A stretch of DNA of 64,000 nucleotides, taken from an uncultured Aeriscardovia sp. (lineage in GTDB: Bacteria; Actinomycetota; Actinomycetes; Actinomycetales; Bifidobacteriaceae). The position numbers and the translations under genes are program-made. Positions 7,939 through 17,205 of the stretch are shown here, one piece after another. Position 1 is the first letter of the stretch; the number at the start of each line of letters is the position of its first letter. The stretch spans positions 806,001 through 870,000 of the forward strand of contig CAIFER010000001.1 of the NCBI GenBank assembly GCA_903789525.1, given 5' to 3'. Below the pieces are notes generated by a model. That model was not told the DNA's origin. It worked only from the letters and a program-made list of their open reading frames with translations, and did no database searches.

Positions 7939-9387
7939 TTATAGAAACCGTTTTGCACGGGGGAAAAGGTAAATTAATTTATCTTTATCGCGCCACAACA
8001 CCCACACTGTCGTCGGAACAAGATAAAGGATAACCCCCGTCAGGAATTCCACTACAACAGCCACAAAAAGACCCAAGGAACTGAAAACAGTTGTATTCAG
8101 GATCCTCAAGATAACCGCCATAAAAGCCCCCGTGATGAAAAATGGCATCGCTTCTCTCGCATAGGAACGGAGATTGAGCTCATGCCTGACATACCATCCC
8201 TGCACAACCATCACTGAAAGTTCGGAAGCAACAGAACCGATTGCCGCACCCATAGCCCCAAGAAATGGGATAGAGATTAAATTAGCCACGATATTCACGG
8301 CAGCACCAACGCAAACCGAGATAGTGTACTGGTAATCTTTATGGCAGGGCAACATGTATTGGTTGCCGATAACATTCGTGACACAGATGGCAGGAATCAC
8401 AAAAGCTAATACACTCATAAGAGGGACAACGGCATCATATCCTTGCCCAAAGAATGCAGGACAGAATACTGGGGCAATTCCAATAATTCCAAAGCAAAGA
8501 GCAGAGGCACAGGCAAGCATGAACCACATTGTGATACTGACCATCCGCTCACCTTGTTTACGATGTCCCTGACCCATTATTTGTGACATTCTCGGAAGAA
8601 CAGCAGATCCTAGTGCTGTGATGATCGAAAGAGGCAGCTGGCTAATTTTCTGTGCATAATCAAAGAAGCCGACCTGCTTGACCGTCGTCAGGATACCCAA
8701 CATAATCTTGTCGAGCATACTATAAATGCTAATCGCAATAACTGGCACGAACAGTACCAACAAAGGCTTCAGATGCGTTCGCATGTGAGACCAACGAGGT
8801 CGGACAAAATCAACATGACGGCGGACAAAGAACCATGGAACAACGCTGTTTAGAAAATTACTACCTGCTATAGCAAGTACATAGGCCCACACATCATGCG
8901 GTGTTTTCACAAAGCATAAAATGACGGCTACAGAAAGAACCTTTGTGATGAAGTTAATGGTTGTAGGGATAGAAAACGTCTGCATACCAAAGAACAGCCA
9001 CGATACGTCAAGAACCGAGCCGACAACCCATAGACTCCAGATAGAATAAAGAAGGAAGTAACCCCTTCCCCATACGAAGACATAAACAATATACGCCACG
9101 ACAACAAGGAAACCGGTAGTACAGATTAGAGAAAGCGCGTTCCAAAACACATCAGAGCGTTTTGGTCTGTCCGCGCCGCACTCGGCTATCGCCCTCACTC
9201 CATAACTTGACATTCCGAGCACAGCGAACAGAACGAAGTAATTGACAATAGATTGTGTGAAGGAGAAAACACCGTTTCCGCCTGCTCCGATTACGCGAGA
9301 AAGGTAAGGCGTCGTGATGATCGGCGTCAGAACAGAAAATATCTGGTATGCCGAGCTGAGAAGAAAATTCTTCTTGACACTAGCCAT
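7939..9387 (-). CDS. Wzx-type polysaccharide flippase
   Basis: A 482-residue membrane protein with about 12-14 helices, starting MASVKKNFLLSSAYQIFSVLTPIITTPYLSRVIG, the standard N-terminus of polysaccharide transporters of the MOP superfamily. It should turn the undecaprenyl-linked repeat unit to the outer leaflet before polymerisation. GAGGTG precedes the start, and the GT2 gene ends three bases upstream, so the two are probably translationally coupled. Flippase, polymerase and several glycosyltransferases in one operon point to Wzx/Wzy-dependent synthesis. Length and topology are normal. Confidence 0.9.
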   Translation of the reverse strand: MASVKKNFLLSSAYQIFSVLTPIITTPYLSRVIGAGGNGVFSFTQSIVNYFVLFAVLGMSSYGVRAIAECGADRPKRSDVFWNALSLICTTGFLVVVAYIVYVFVWGRGYFLLYSIWSLWVVGSVLDVSWLFFGMQTFSIPTTINFITKVLSVAVILCFVKTPHDVWAYVLAIAGSNFLNSVVPWFFVRRHVDFVRPRWSHMRTHLKPLLVLFVPVIAISIYSMLDKIMLGILTTVKQVGFFDYAQKISQLPLSIITALGSAVLPRMSQIMGQGHRKQGERMVSITMWFMLACASALCFGIIGIAPVFCPAFFGQGYDAVVPLMSVLAFVIPAICVTNVIGNQYMLPCHKDYQYTISVCVGAAVNIVANLISIPFLGAMGAAIGSVASELSVMVVQGWYVRHELNLRSYAREAMPFFITGAFMAVILRILNTTVFSSLGLFVAVVVEFLTGVILYLVPTTVWVLWRDKDKLIYLFPRAKRFL

Positions 9388-9390
9388 CGT

Positions 9391-10356
9391 TCACACCTCG
9401 CCGCCAGGTTCCACCGTCTTGCCGAGCCGATCATGGGTACCATCCTGATAAGCACGGAAAATGACGTTGATATTGGACCACTTACCGCGGATTACTGCCC
9501 GTAATGTTAGATCGCACCAGCTCAAGAGAGGACGCAAAATTTTAACCAAGGTATTCGTCCCATACTTTCTATCAAACCAATATTGATTCCTCAAACCGTA
9601 ATAATCTTTCCACCCCATAAGTCTGGAATGGTCGACATGAGGAATGATCTGTTTGTGCAAATGAGCCGAACGGACAAATCCAACTGTTGTCCGGTGCACA
9701 GCACGCATGCAATAATCCGTGTCATCGAAAATAATAAAGAGATCCTTATTGGGCAACCCAATTTCCTTGATCAGCGATGAAGCAACGAGAGGCCCCTCAA
9801 AGGGCATGTCCTTGATATCCGTGACCTCATTTGCTAATCGATTGGCTGGTATCCGTTTCTTTCGAAGATTGATGTCATAAAGGAACGGATTCGACATATT
9901 AATATTGACGATAGCGCGATCAATAAAGTTATTCCCTGTCGTTCTATTCGGAATGCAAATGCGACGCTGATTGGACATATGCGAAAGAAGTTTGGCCAGG
10001 CAGTCACGTTCAGGGAGAACGTCATCATCCATCATCCAGATAAAGTCATCACCTAGGCTATCAGAGAATCGCATTCCATAATGAAACCCGCCTGAACCGC
10101 CTGAATTCTCCTTTGCCCGGATGCAGTGGATCACAACACCGTTATCTGTTGTCAAATTAGATGATTCCCCATCCGCAAGAGGACGGCTCATGAGACCAAG
10201 ATCCACAAGCATCGTCTGCGTTCTATCCGTACCGTGATTGTCGTAGATGACAAGATCATGCGGACGCACAGATTGGGAGAGAATCGCCTTCACCAATTTT
10301 TTCAGGCAACCACAACGATTAAACGTCACAATCAACACACAGATTCTTGCCGTCAT
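9391..10356 (-). CDS. family 2 glycosyltransferase (galactofuranosyl/rhamnosyltransferase-like)
   Basis: Inverting GT-A glycosyltransferase of 321 residues. ATG 10356 is chosen because the fold begins at MTARICVLIVTFNRC; the open frame reaches 10395. The visible motifs are KENSGGSGGFHYGMR and the metal site WMMDDDVLP (DDD), followed by PFEGPLVASSLI and FDDTDYC. The ENxGG..GGF plus W-x-DDD pairing is what I associate with GlfT-like and rhamnosyltransferase GT2 members, so Galf or Rha transfer is a reasonable but unproven guess. The 5' end overlaps the polymerase gene by 38 bases. Confidence 0.85.
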   Translation of the reverse strand: MTARICVLIVTFNRCGCLKKLVKAILSQSVRPHDLVIYDNHGTDRTQTMLVDLGLMSRPLADGESSNLTTDNGVVIHCIRAKENSGGSGGFHYGMRFSDSLGDDFIWMMDDDVLPERDCLAKLLSHMSNQRRICIPNRTTGNNFIDRAIVNINMSNPFLYDINLRKKRIPANRLANEVTDIKDMPFEGPLVASSLIKEIGLPNKDLFIIFDDTDYCMRAVHRTTVGFVRSAHLHKQIIPHVDHSRLMGWKDYYGLRNQYWFDRKYGTNTLVKILRPLLSWCDLTLRAVIRGKWSNINVIFRAYQDGTHDRLGKTVEPGGEV

Positions 10357-11611
10357 TGTTCGACTTTCTTTCTGTATCCAACAACACAAGCACAACCATA
10401 AATGGAAGTGGATAATAGTAAAACCAGTGCATTCCTATATATAGATTTCCGATCTCGAACAGAAAGTATTGAAGATAACTAAAGTCACCAGTTGAACGGA
10501 ATACTCCGATGCTACGTTTCATTGCAGAAGTATAAAGCACCACGAGCCAGAACAGACCAAACAAACCGAGCTCATACGTAAATCCGAATATTCCATTATC
10601 CGCCGCAAAATAATGTAAATTCTCGCCTGCTGCAATCGTTGCCGGGGGAAAATTCTCATTCGGCACGCCATACCCAAACAACGGGGATGCTTGCAATTTA
10701 TGAATATAATACATCTGCCCAGATTGACGGATTGTCAGAGTAGCGGTTTGAGCAGAAGTATCTTGCCCCATTAAACCTTGTAGTGACGATTGGAATAGAT
10801 CTGTTGAAGAGAAAATAGCTATCAGAACACAAAGAACTGTAATTCCAACGATCTTGTTCGACATACCACCATGCCAGATGAGAAAGGCCAGAATATAGGA
10901 AATAATGAGAATAAGCGTCGGCGCACGATTTTGGACGACAAAACCAAGAAGTAGGATCGACCAGATACAGAAGATAAGATGAAATATTTTCCTTGATCTG
11001 GACAGATTACTGTTTGTCAATACAGTCCTGAAGGAAAAAATACCGAGAACGGTAGTCAACAGATAAGGTACGCGAAGCCGCGTCATCCCAAAACGGGATT
11101 CATCGGTATTAAGTTTGAGAAAAGTGACATGCCCCACAAGGATAGCTTGCGCAGTAAATAAAATCAGTTCGATTACTCCAATAATATAGAGCATCGTGAT
11201 CAGCCGATCACGTGAGATAAGACCCAATCGAAGAGCGCGACACAGGGCAAAACAGAAAAGACCTACAACAACCATACGGCGAAGCGGAAGAATTCCCTGA
11301 ATGATCGGTTGGCCGAGATGCACATAAGCACTAACAGAAGAACAACAGATGGAAATTACAGCGAGCACAGCCGGCGCAACAAAATGCAACTTTCCTATAT
11401 TGTGACCTATGCTGAGTAAAAAAGCCCATATAGACCATAGAAGAGCAAGCGCTACACCTATATCTGAATACTTGAAAATCGAAACTATATAATCATTTTC
11501 CGGGACAAGACAAGCAAAATTTTCAAGGGCGAATAGCGTGACAAACAAACTAATATCTGACAGCCTCACATTCATCAGACCGTGATGGCACATCGTTGTA
11601 GTGCTTGTCAT
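10319..11611 (-). CDS. Wzy-like EPS polymerase
   Basis: A 430-residue protein with about ten hydrophobic helices and a larger outside loop near residues 260-335 (from LFQSSLQGLMGQ to AAGENLHYFAADNGIFG). That topology and the final loop fit O-antigen polymerase/ligase-like proteins. Wzy proteins are poorly conserved, so the call rests on topology and on its place between a flippase and glycosyltransferases. The start at ATG 11611 has GGGAGAG 9 bases upstream, better than ATG 11575. Expected role: block-wise joining of repeat units on the outer face of the membrane. Confidence 0.8.
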   Translation of the reverse strand: MTSTTTMCHHGLMNVRLSDISLFVTLFALENFACLVPENDYIVSIFKYSDIGVALALLWSIWAFLLSIGHNIGKLHFVAPAVLAVISICCSSVSAYVHLGQPIIQGILPLRRMVVVGLFCFALCRALRLGLISRDRLITMLYIIGVIELILFTAQAILVGHVTFLKLNTDESRFGMTRLRVPYLLTTVLGIFSFRTVLTNSNLSRSRKIFHLIFCIWSILLLGFVVQNRAPTLILIISYILAFLIWHGGMSNKIVGITVLCVLIAIFSSTDLFQSSLQGLMGQDTSAQTATLTIRQSGQMYYIHKLQASPLFGYGVPNENFPPATIAAGENLHYFAADNGIFGFTYELGLFGLFWLVVLYTSAMKRSIGVFRSTGDFSYLQYFLFEIGNLYIGMHWFYYYPLPFMVVLVLLDTERKSNNDGKNLCVDCDV

Positions 11612-11728
11612 TGTTATTTCTCTCCCTGTCGCTTCTCATTCCTGATCTATTTGGTATCGTCTACCCTCTGGTTATTAATAGCGTTGACCTGTGTTATTTC
11701 ACAAAGATTAACAGTATGCGCAATTAGT

Positions 11729-12562
11729 CTATTGCTTGAGGTCTCGTCGCCTACGAATCACTTCCAGCGATACATCATATAAATTTCGGACACCTTGAAG
11801 GCCGTTATGCGCAAGTTCTCCGACAATACGTCCAGTAATCTCGCCAAGCCTATGCCCGAGAAATGGCGTCACTTGCATCTGAATCTTTTGCTTGGTCCGT
11901 TGAACAGGATCTAGCCAGCTTGCTGAACTATGGTGAATACTATAGGTATGTTTCGTTAAATGGTAACCACCAAAACCATAAAAGGGATCAAAATAATCGC
12001 TGGAGAAAATTGTCCATCCAGTAACAGTTTGCAGAATATTCTGATGGCGGTACCCATATTTCTCAAGAACAGTGGTGAAAACCTCATTCACCGTATGCGC
12101 CATCAGGTAATCCTTTGTATTGATGAAAGGCAACCTCGCATATACCTTCAAGACCTCATGCACAATCGGGTCGTTGGGTGAGCAACAGATAATTAATCCC
12201 GGAGTTACTGTTAATGATACAGCTTCAATAGCAGAAAAAGGCGCCTTACTTATCAGAGGTGTAATATCTCTCACAAGCTCAGATCCGACATCCATATAGA
12301 TGCCCCCGTATTGATATAACGCCCAGAATCGAACATAATCTGAGACGAACGCCCATTTACGTGCTAGATATGCATCATGAATAAAAGAACAATCTTCTAA
12401 TGGGGCATTAGATTCGTCCCATCTCCGTATTTCAAAATCAGGTACAAAGTGATGCCATGATCGCAAAGAACGCTGAGCAATAGGAGAAAGTTCCTTATGG
12501 CCAAACCAACAATAATGGATGACATGAGGAATAGAAGATCTATCACTTATTTTACTGACCAT
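11729..12562 (-). CDS. GT32-type glycosyltransferase (capsular polysaccharide synthesis)
   Basis: A 277-residue protein of the OCH1/Gly_transf_sug type. It opens with IPHVIHYCWFGHKELSP, then FEIRRWDESNAP, the SDYVRFWALYQYGGIYMD core and ending helices. In most relatives the GGIY segment is followed by a D-x-D metal site; here it reads MDVGSELV, so the second Asp appears to be Gly and the motif is atypical. It overlaps the upstream glycosyltransferase by 11 bases, and AGAGGA lies upstream of its start. It probably adds one sugar of the EPS unit; donor unknown. Confidence 0.8.
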   Translation of the reverse strand: MVSKISDRSSIPHVIHYCWFGHKELSPIAQRSLRSWHHFVPDFEIRRWDESNAPLEDCSFIHDAYLARKWAFVSDYVRFWALYQYGGIYMDVGSELVRDITPLISKAPFSAIEAVSLTVTPGLIICCSPNDPIVHEVLKVYARLPFINTKDYLMAHTVNEVFTTVLEKYGYRHQNILQTVTGWTIFSSDYFDPFYGFGGYHLTKHTYSIHHSSASWLDPVQRTKQKIQMQVTPFLGHRLGEITGRIVGELAHNGLQGVRNLYDVSLEVIRRRRDLKQ

Positions 12563-13646
12563 CAGTTGAGTTCCTCTTTTTTGCTAGCACGCGTTTATAA
12601 AGAGAGACAATTTGTTTGAGATTTAATTGAATATTGAACTTATGTTCAATATAAGACCTTGCTTTTAATGCAGTTATTTGTGCATATTTCTCATTCTCCA
12701 ACACCTTAATAGTGGCATTCGCAAGCATATTGATATTACATGAAGGAATAAGAGAGCCGTTAATACCATCATGAACTACTAATGAAGTCCCGCCGACATT
12801 CGTTGCAACAACAGGAATTCCACGAGCCATTGCTTCGAGCAATCCCATCGCCATACCCTCATCTCGTGACGACTGTATATATACAGTCGCATCTTCAAAG
12901 ATCTCTTCTTTCCTACGTCCTGAAACCCAGCCCACAAAATTGCAATGCTGAGCGATATTGAGTTGATGAGCTAAATTACGGTAGGGAGTGGCATCTCCAT
13001 TACCCGCAAATACGAATTGGGCTTGCGGAACTTTCTTAATAATTGACGGGATAGCCTTAATTAATATATCTTGGCCTTTTCTTTCAGTCATCTGAGCAAG
13101 GCTAATAACCTTTTTTGAACTGAATGAGAAATACCTTTTGGTAGGAACAGCAACTGAATTATGGATCACAAATATCTTTCGAGGGTCGCATAATTGCCTG
13201 TCAAGGTAAAAGTCTCGCTCCCCCTCAGATAGCACAATAACGGCATCTGCTTTGGCAAAAAATCGCCGATTCTTATTGATGAAAGAAGCAGATTGATGAG
13301 AAAAGTCCCTTTGCAGTGGACGATGGTCATGGATAATTACAGGCTTCCCATACTTCTTTGCTTGATTAAGAAATAAGTTTTTTCGATCCATGCTCACCCC
13401 ACTTCCGAGGTGAATATGTACGATATCGCAACTAGGAAGCAGTTGAGTGAAGTCCTTTAACGCTCGGATAGCAGCAACAGCTTTGGAAAAATAATTGCCA
13501 TTAGAGGTTGTTCCAACAAACCGGAAGTTACATAAATTCTGTAATCCAGCATTGAAATACCCGTTGATAACAGAAGTAATGCCACCCTGAGCATCTCTCG
13601 CAGGGCCCACCATCAAAACAGAAAGTTTTTTATCCACGAATGCCAT
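12552..13646 (-). CDS. glycosyltransferase, GT4
   Basis: A 364-residue GT-B enzyme. N-terminal domain: LSVLMVGPARDAQGGITSVI, then DIVHIHLGSG and PVIIHDHRPL. C-terminal domain: VISLAQMTERKGQDILI, FVFAGNGD, YIQSSRDEGMAMGLLEA (E-x7-E) and GIPVVATNVGGT. It retains all the elements of an active retaining transferase. The GAGGA ribosome site touches the first ATG (13646), so GTG at 13637 may be the real start. It is part of the EPS operon and distinctly AT-rich. Confidence 0.88.
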   Translation of the reverse strand: MAFVDKKLSVLMVGPARDAQGGITSVINGYFNAGLQNLCNFRFVGTTSNGNYFSKAVAAIRALKDFTQLLPSCDIVHIHLGSGVSMDRKNLFLNQAKKYGKPVIIHDHRPLQRDFSHQSASFINKNRRFFAKADAVIVLSEGERDFYLDRQLCDPRKIFVIHNSVAVPTKRYFSFSSKKVISLAQMTERKGQDILIKAIPSIIKKVPQAQFVFAGNGDATPYRNLAHQLNIAQHCNFVGWVSGRRKEEIFEDATVYIQSSRDEGMAMGLLEAMARGIPVVATNVGGTSLVVHDGINGSLIPSCNINMLANATIKVLENEKYAQITALKARSYIEHKFNIQLNLKQIVSLYKRVLAKKRNSTDGQ

Positions 13647-13718
13647 TCCTCTTCAAATCAAAGCTAAATTTCAAAACTCTCTATAAAAAAATTGTGCATA
13701 TCCAGTATCAATTGAATA

Positions 13719-14843
13719 TTAATTATTGTTTGGCCAGTTTCCCGGTTGAGCCAGAATCGTGGCAATTCGTTCGCTCGCATGCCCATCACCATAGGGATTA
13801 CTGGCATGAGACATGGCGTCATACTCCTTTGGATCATCAAGAAGCCGTGAAAACTCCTGATAGATCACTTCTTCATTTGAGCCGACAAGCTTGAGCGTGC
13901 CTGCTTTGACACCTTCTGGCCTCTCCGTCGTATCCCGCATTACAAGTACTGGTTTTCCCAGTGCCGGAGCTTCTTCCTGAATGCCACCAGAATCCGTGAG
14001 AATGAGATAAGAAGCAGACATGAAATTATGGAAGTCGAGTACATCAAGCGGCTTAATAAGGCGAATTCGATCGAAACCTCCTAATTCAGCCTCAGCAGCT
14101 TCCTGGACCTTCGGATTGAGGTGAACCGGGTAAATCGCCTTTGTATCTGGATGCTCTTCCATTACACGACGGATTGCTCGAAACATCCTGTGCATAGGCG
14201 CACCGAGGTTTTCTCGCCTATGAGCAGTAATGAGAATCAATCTGCTCCCGTGTGCCCACTGGAGATCCGGATGAGAATAATCCTTGCGAACCGTTGTATC
14301 TAGCGCATCGATTCCTGTATTACCTGTGACCCAAATATCCTTCTCAGATTTTCCTTCAGCAAGAAGATTCTTCTTACTTTGTTCCGTTGGAGCAAAATAC
14401 CAATGACTAATAATATCGACGGCCTGGCGATTGAATTCTTCAGGAAAAGGACTGTAGAGATTATGAGTTCTCAGCCCCGCTTCAACATGCCCAACTGGAA
14501 TTTGCTGATAAAACGACGCAAGAGCTGCCGAAAACGAAGTTGAAGTATCACCATGCACAAGAACGCAATCCGGTTTTTCCTTCTCAAGAACAGATCGAAT
14601 CTTGAGCAAAACGTTACAGGTTACATCGTAAAGAGTCTGCCCTGGCTTCATTATTTGCAGGTTATAGTCAGGAACAACATGAAAAACTTTGAGAACTTGC
14701 TCCAGCATTTCGCGATGTTGGCCAGTCACACAAACAATCGTTTGAAACTGATCAGGATGACGCTTGAGTTCATTAACCAGCGGACACATTTTGATGGCTT
14801 CAGGGCGCGTACCAAAAACCAACATAACTTTTTTCTTAGGCAT
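13719..14843 (-). CDS. wecB: UDP-N-acetylglucosamine 2-epimerase (non-hydrolysing)
   Basis: Interconverts UDP-GlcNAc and UDP-ManNAc in the cytoplasm. 374 residues, normal length. Family landmarks are VFGTRPEAIKM at the start, HVEAGLRTHNLYSPFPEE, VTGNTGIDAL, LITAHRRENLG and DSGGIQEEAPALGKPVLVMR. GGAGGG lies 7 bases before the start. It overlaps the GT26 gene upstream by 8 bases; that family commonly uses ManNAc donors, so the two probably act in succession. I see no UDP-ManNAc dehydrogenase in the window, so the sugar used is more likely ManNAc than its uronic acid. Confidence 0.95.
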   Translation of the reverse strand: MPKKKVMLVFGTRPEAIKMCPLVNELKRHPDQFQTIVCVTGQHREMLEQVLKVFHVVPDYNLQIMKPGQTLYDVTCNVLLKIRSVLEKEKPDCVLVHGDTSTSFSAALASFYQQIPVGHVEAGLRTHNLYSPFPEEFNRQAVDIISHWYFAPTEQSKKNLLAEGKSEKDIWVTGNTGIDALDTTVRKDYSHPDLQWAHGSRLILITAHRRENLGAPMHRMFRAIRRVMEEHPDTKAIYPVHLNPKVQEAAEAELGGFDRIRLIKPLDVLDFHNFMSASYLILTDSGGIQEEAPALGKPVLVMRDTTERPEGVKAGTLKLVGSNEEVIYQEFSRLLDDPKEYDAMSHASNPYGDGHASERIATILAQPGNWPNNN

Positions 14844-15639
14844 GCTTTTCCCTCCGCATCTCTTTATTCAGTAAAATCAGGAATCTCGTATTTCCAACGA
14901 CATATCGTCGAATAAGCCTTTTCGGCTCTTGCATCATACGGAAAAGCCATTCGAGATTCATACGCTGCATCCACTGCGGAGCGCGAGGAATATTACCGGA
15001 TATCACATCAAACGACCCTCCAACACCGACAAACACCGCTGCTGCGCCACGGGTACGGAAACGCTCGATGAGTAACTCCTTTTTCGGGGATGTTATACCG
15101 ACAAACACAATGTTCGGTTTAGTCGCCATTACTTGATCAATGACAGAATCGAATTCGTCATTGCTAAAGTACCCGTCACGATAACCTGCAATAACAATAT
15201 GCGGAAAATGCTTCTTCAATACTTCAACAGTTTGTGTGACAACCTTTTGCTGAGCCCCTAACAGGTACACCCGGAACTGACGTTCTTCAGCTAGCCTACA
15301 CAGGTGCCGCATCAGATCGATTCCAGCCACTCTTTCGGGCACAGGGATACCGAGCCGATGAGCTGCCATGACCATTGATGAACCATCGGCATTGACGATC
15401 TCGCACCTGTTCACAATCGTGGACATCCGGGGATCATCACGCATCTGGAATAATTTATCGGCATTCACACCAATAAGATGCGCGAATTGTTTACGATCGA
15501 CGAAAGCTTCCGTCGCCCGCACTGTCTGTTGCATCGTCCAAGGATCGACTGGAGCCCCCATAACGCGAACTCGGGCAGGGAGACCCAGATCATGAGTAAG
15601 GAATGACCGATCAGATCCCGATTTAATCACATTATTCAT
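14836..15639 (-). CDS. WecG/TagA/CpsF-family glycosyltransferase (GT26)
   Basis: A 267-residue GT26 enzyme, usually the second step on the polyprenyl-linked primer (ManNAc or ManNAcA transfer in TagA and WecG). Motifs: RVMGAPVDPWTMQQT, LIGVNADKL, the active-site region VNADGSSMVMAAHRLG, FRVYLLGAQQKV, VGITSPKKELLIE, and WLFRMMQEPKRLIRRY near the C-terminus. ATG 15639 overlaps the stop of the phosphatase gene (ATGA) and has GAGGGCGG upstream. With the epimerase next door, ManNAc transfer is the best guess. Confidence 0.9.
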   Translation of the reverse strand: MNNVIKSGSDRSFLTHDLGLPARVRVMGAPVDPWTMQQTVRATEAFVDRKQFAHLIGVNADKLFQMRDDPRMSTIVNRCEIVNADGSSMVMAAHRLGIPVPERVAGIDLMRHLCRLAEERQFRVYLLGAQQKVVTQTVEVLKKHFPHIVIAGYRDGYFSNDEFDSVIDQVMATKPNIVFVGITSPKKELLIERFRTRGAAAVFVGVGGSFDVISGNIPRAPQWMQRMNLEWLFRMMQEPKRLIRRYVVGNTRFLILLNKEMRREKHA

Positions 15640-16352
15640 AATTCCGCCCTCAGATACTTCGAATACTTGCGCCACGCTTTGGCAAAGACGCGATAATGCT
15701 TCACGGTGTGTGCGTCACTGGCAATGTAGCTGTACAGACCGGCCTTGAGCATCTTTTTTGCTGGTCTACGCGAGCCTTTGAGCCGACCGCCCGTGAGGAA
15801 ATCGCCAGAAGCTTGCAGTCGGCAGCCCATGTCGACGAGCTGACGAGCAAGACCCATGTCCTCTCGAATGGCGAGATACCGTTCCGGATGAGCGATGATC
15901 ACCTCGTAGCCCATCCCCTGCAGTGCAAAAATCGCTCGCTCGATGCGCGGATAGTCGTTCGATTCTGCGTCGACAGGTAATTCGAGCAAAAACTCATGAA
16001 CCGAATCATCCAGTTCCAGCCCACGCGCAGGACCCAGCCTACGCGCAGGACGAGGTTTCTCAAATCCCAGCTTTTCCGCCCACTGGAATCCGATCTTCCG
16101 CAACGTCAGAAGGTTGACTTCGAAGCCAAGGCTGATGGCGATCTGTGGGTGACGCTTCTGTGCTGCAGCACGAAAAGCGCGATATGCAGCCACCATCGCG
16201 TCGTAATTAAAATACGGTTCACGGCAATGCGGTGTGCACACCATTTCGGTGACGCCAGCATTAGCGGCCGCATCAAGCATGGCGAAGGATTCAGCCTCAT
16301 CCTTCGCACCATCATCAACTCCGGGAAGAATATGAGTATGTATGTCGCGCAT
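15636..16352 (-). CDS. PHP-type protein-tyrosine phosphatase (CpsB/YwqE family)
   Basis: A 238-residue manganese-dependent phosphatase that dephosphorylates the EPS tyrosine kinase. Metal ligands are visible in DIHTHILPGVDDG, CTPHCREP, GFEVNLLT, IIAHPERY and IASDAHTVKHY. It overlaps the kinase gene by 38 bases and the GT26 gene by 4, so dosage of kinase and phosphatase should be tied. This is the CpsB-CpsC-CpsD arrangement of Gram-positive capsule loci, where cycling of tyrosine phosphorylation controls polymer length and export. GC is higher than in the glycosyltransferases downstream. Confidence 0.92.
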   Translation of the reverse strand: MRDIHTHILPGVDDGAKDEAESFAMLDAAANAGVTEMVCTPHCREPYFNYDAMVAAYRAFRAAAQKRHPQIAISLGFEVNLLTLRKIGFQWAEKLGFEKPRPARRLGPARGLELDDSVHEFLLELPVDAESNDYPRIERAIFALQGMGYEVIIAHPERYLAIREDMGLARQLVDMGCRLQASGDFLTGGRLKGSRRPAKKMLKAGLYSYIASDAHTVKHYRVFAKAWRKYSKYLRAEL

Positions 16353-17190
16353 GACGTGCTCGTTCTTTCTGTGGGACGCTCGGGCTTGGCGGCTCCATCA
16401 TCGAGGATCCGTCTGCCCCTACCTGTGCACCAGCAGTCTCATTTGAATGGAATGCAGACCGCCCGGCCGCGCTGACTTCACCATCAGTACCCGTCCGAGA
16501 GTCTTTCGCATAGCTCTTCGAATAGTAGCTGTAGTAGTCGTAATAGTTCGACGAAGTGCGATCATCAATCTTGCAATCGTTCATGATGACACCCTTCAGG
16601 TGTGCTCCGGCCGTCTTCAGCTGCTCAACCGCGTGAACGATAATGTTGCGCTTCGTAAAGTTTTGCCTGATGACAAGGAAAGCAGCATCCGTATGCGCAG
16701 CGACGACGGCCGCATCAATGAACGTGCCGACAGGCGGCGTATCGATGAGAACGTAATCGAATCGCTTCTTCACATCCTCGAGGAAGTCGGCGTATCGGTG
16801 ACTCCCAAGGAAATCAGCGGGATCCGGAATTCCTGGCTCGGCATCGAGGAAGAAGAGCCCCTGCTGAGAGGTTGGCACGGCGACGTCTTCAATACTGCGC
16901 TGACCAGAAATAACAGAGTAAATACCGTACCTAGGGTGAACGCCGATCGTAGCCGCAATACTCCGCTTGCGCAAATCACCTTCAATGAGCAGGCACGTGC
17001 GCCCAGATCCTGCCATCGCCTGAGCAAGATTAACTGATACAAACGTCTTGCCCTCATCCGGGATCGAGCTAGTGATGACAACCGAATGAATAGGGTGATC
17101 AACATCCGTAAAGCGAATATTCGCCAGCAGAGACTGTGCAGAATCCTTGACGAGATCGTTGAGCCGCTGTTTCGTGGACTTTCGAGCCAT
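16315..17190 (-). CDS. bacterial tyrosine kinase (CpsD/CapB family)
   Basis: A 291-residue P-loop BY-kinase, the cytoplasmic partner of the membrane protein encoded just upstream. Walker A is SSIPDEGKTF (41-50), Walker A' LLIEGDLRK (67-75) and Walker B VLIDTPP (147-153). A tyrosine cluster (NYYDYYSYYSKSY, 215-227) is the expected autophosphorylation tail. Beyond it lies an unusual ~65-residue Ser/Pro/basic extension ending HTYSYSSRS with two more tyrosines, so the Tyr cluster is not at the extreme C-terminus as in most CpsD proteins. Confidence 0.93.
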   Translation of the reverse strand: MARKSTKQRLNDLVKDSAQSLLANIRFTDVDHPIHSVVITSSIPDEGKTFVSVNLAQAMAGSGRTCLLIEGDLRKRSIAATIGVHPRYGIYSVISGQRSIEDVAVPTSQQGLFFLDAEPGIPDPADFLGSHRYADFLEDVKKRFDYVLIDTPPVGTFIDAAVVAAHTDAAFLVIRQNFTKRNIIVHAVEQLKTAGAHLKGVIMNDCKIDDRTSSNYYDYYSYYSKSYAKDSRTGTDGEVSAAGRSAFHSNETAGAQVGADGSSMMEPPSPSVPQKERARHARHTYSYSSRS

Positions 17191-17205
17191 CAGTGATCGG
17201 TCCTT

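Noticed and set aside
16447-17037. 196-codon plus-strand frame opposite the tyrosine kinase
   Set aside because: Shadow; the kinase motifs lie on the other strand.
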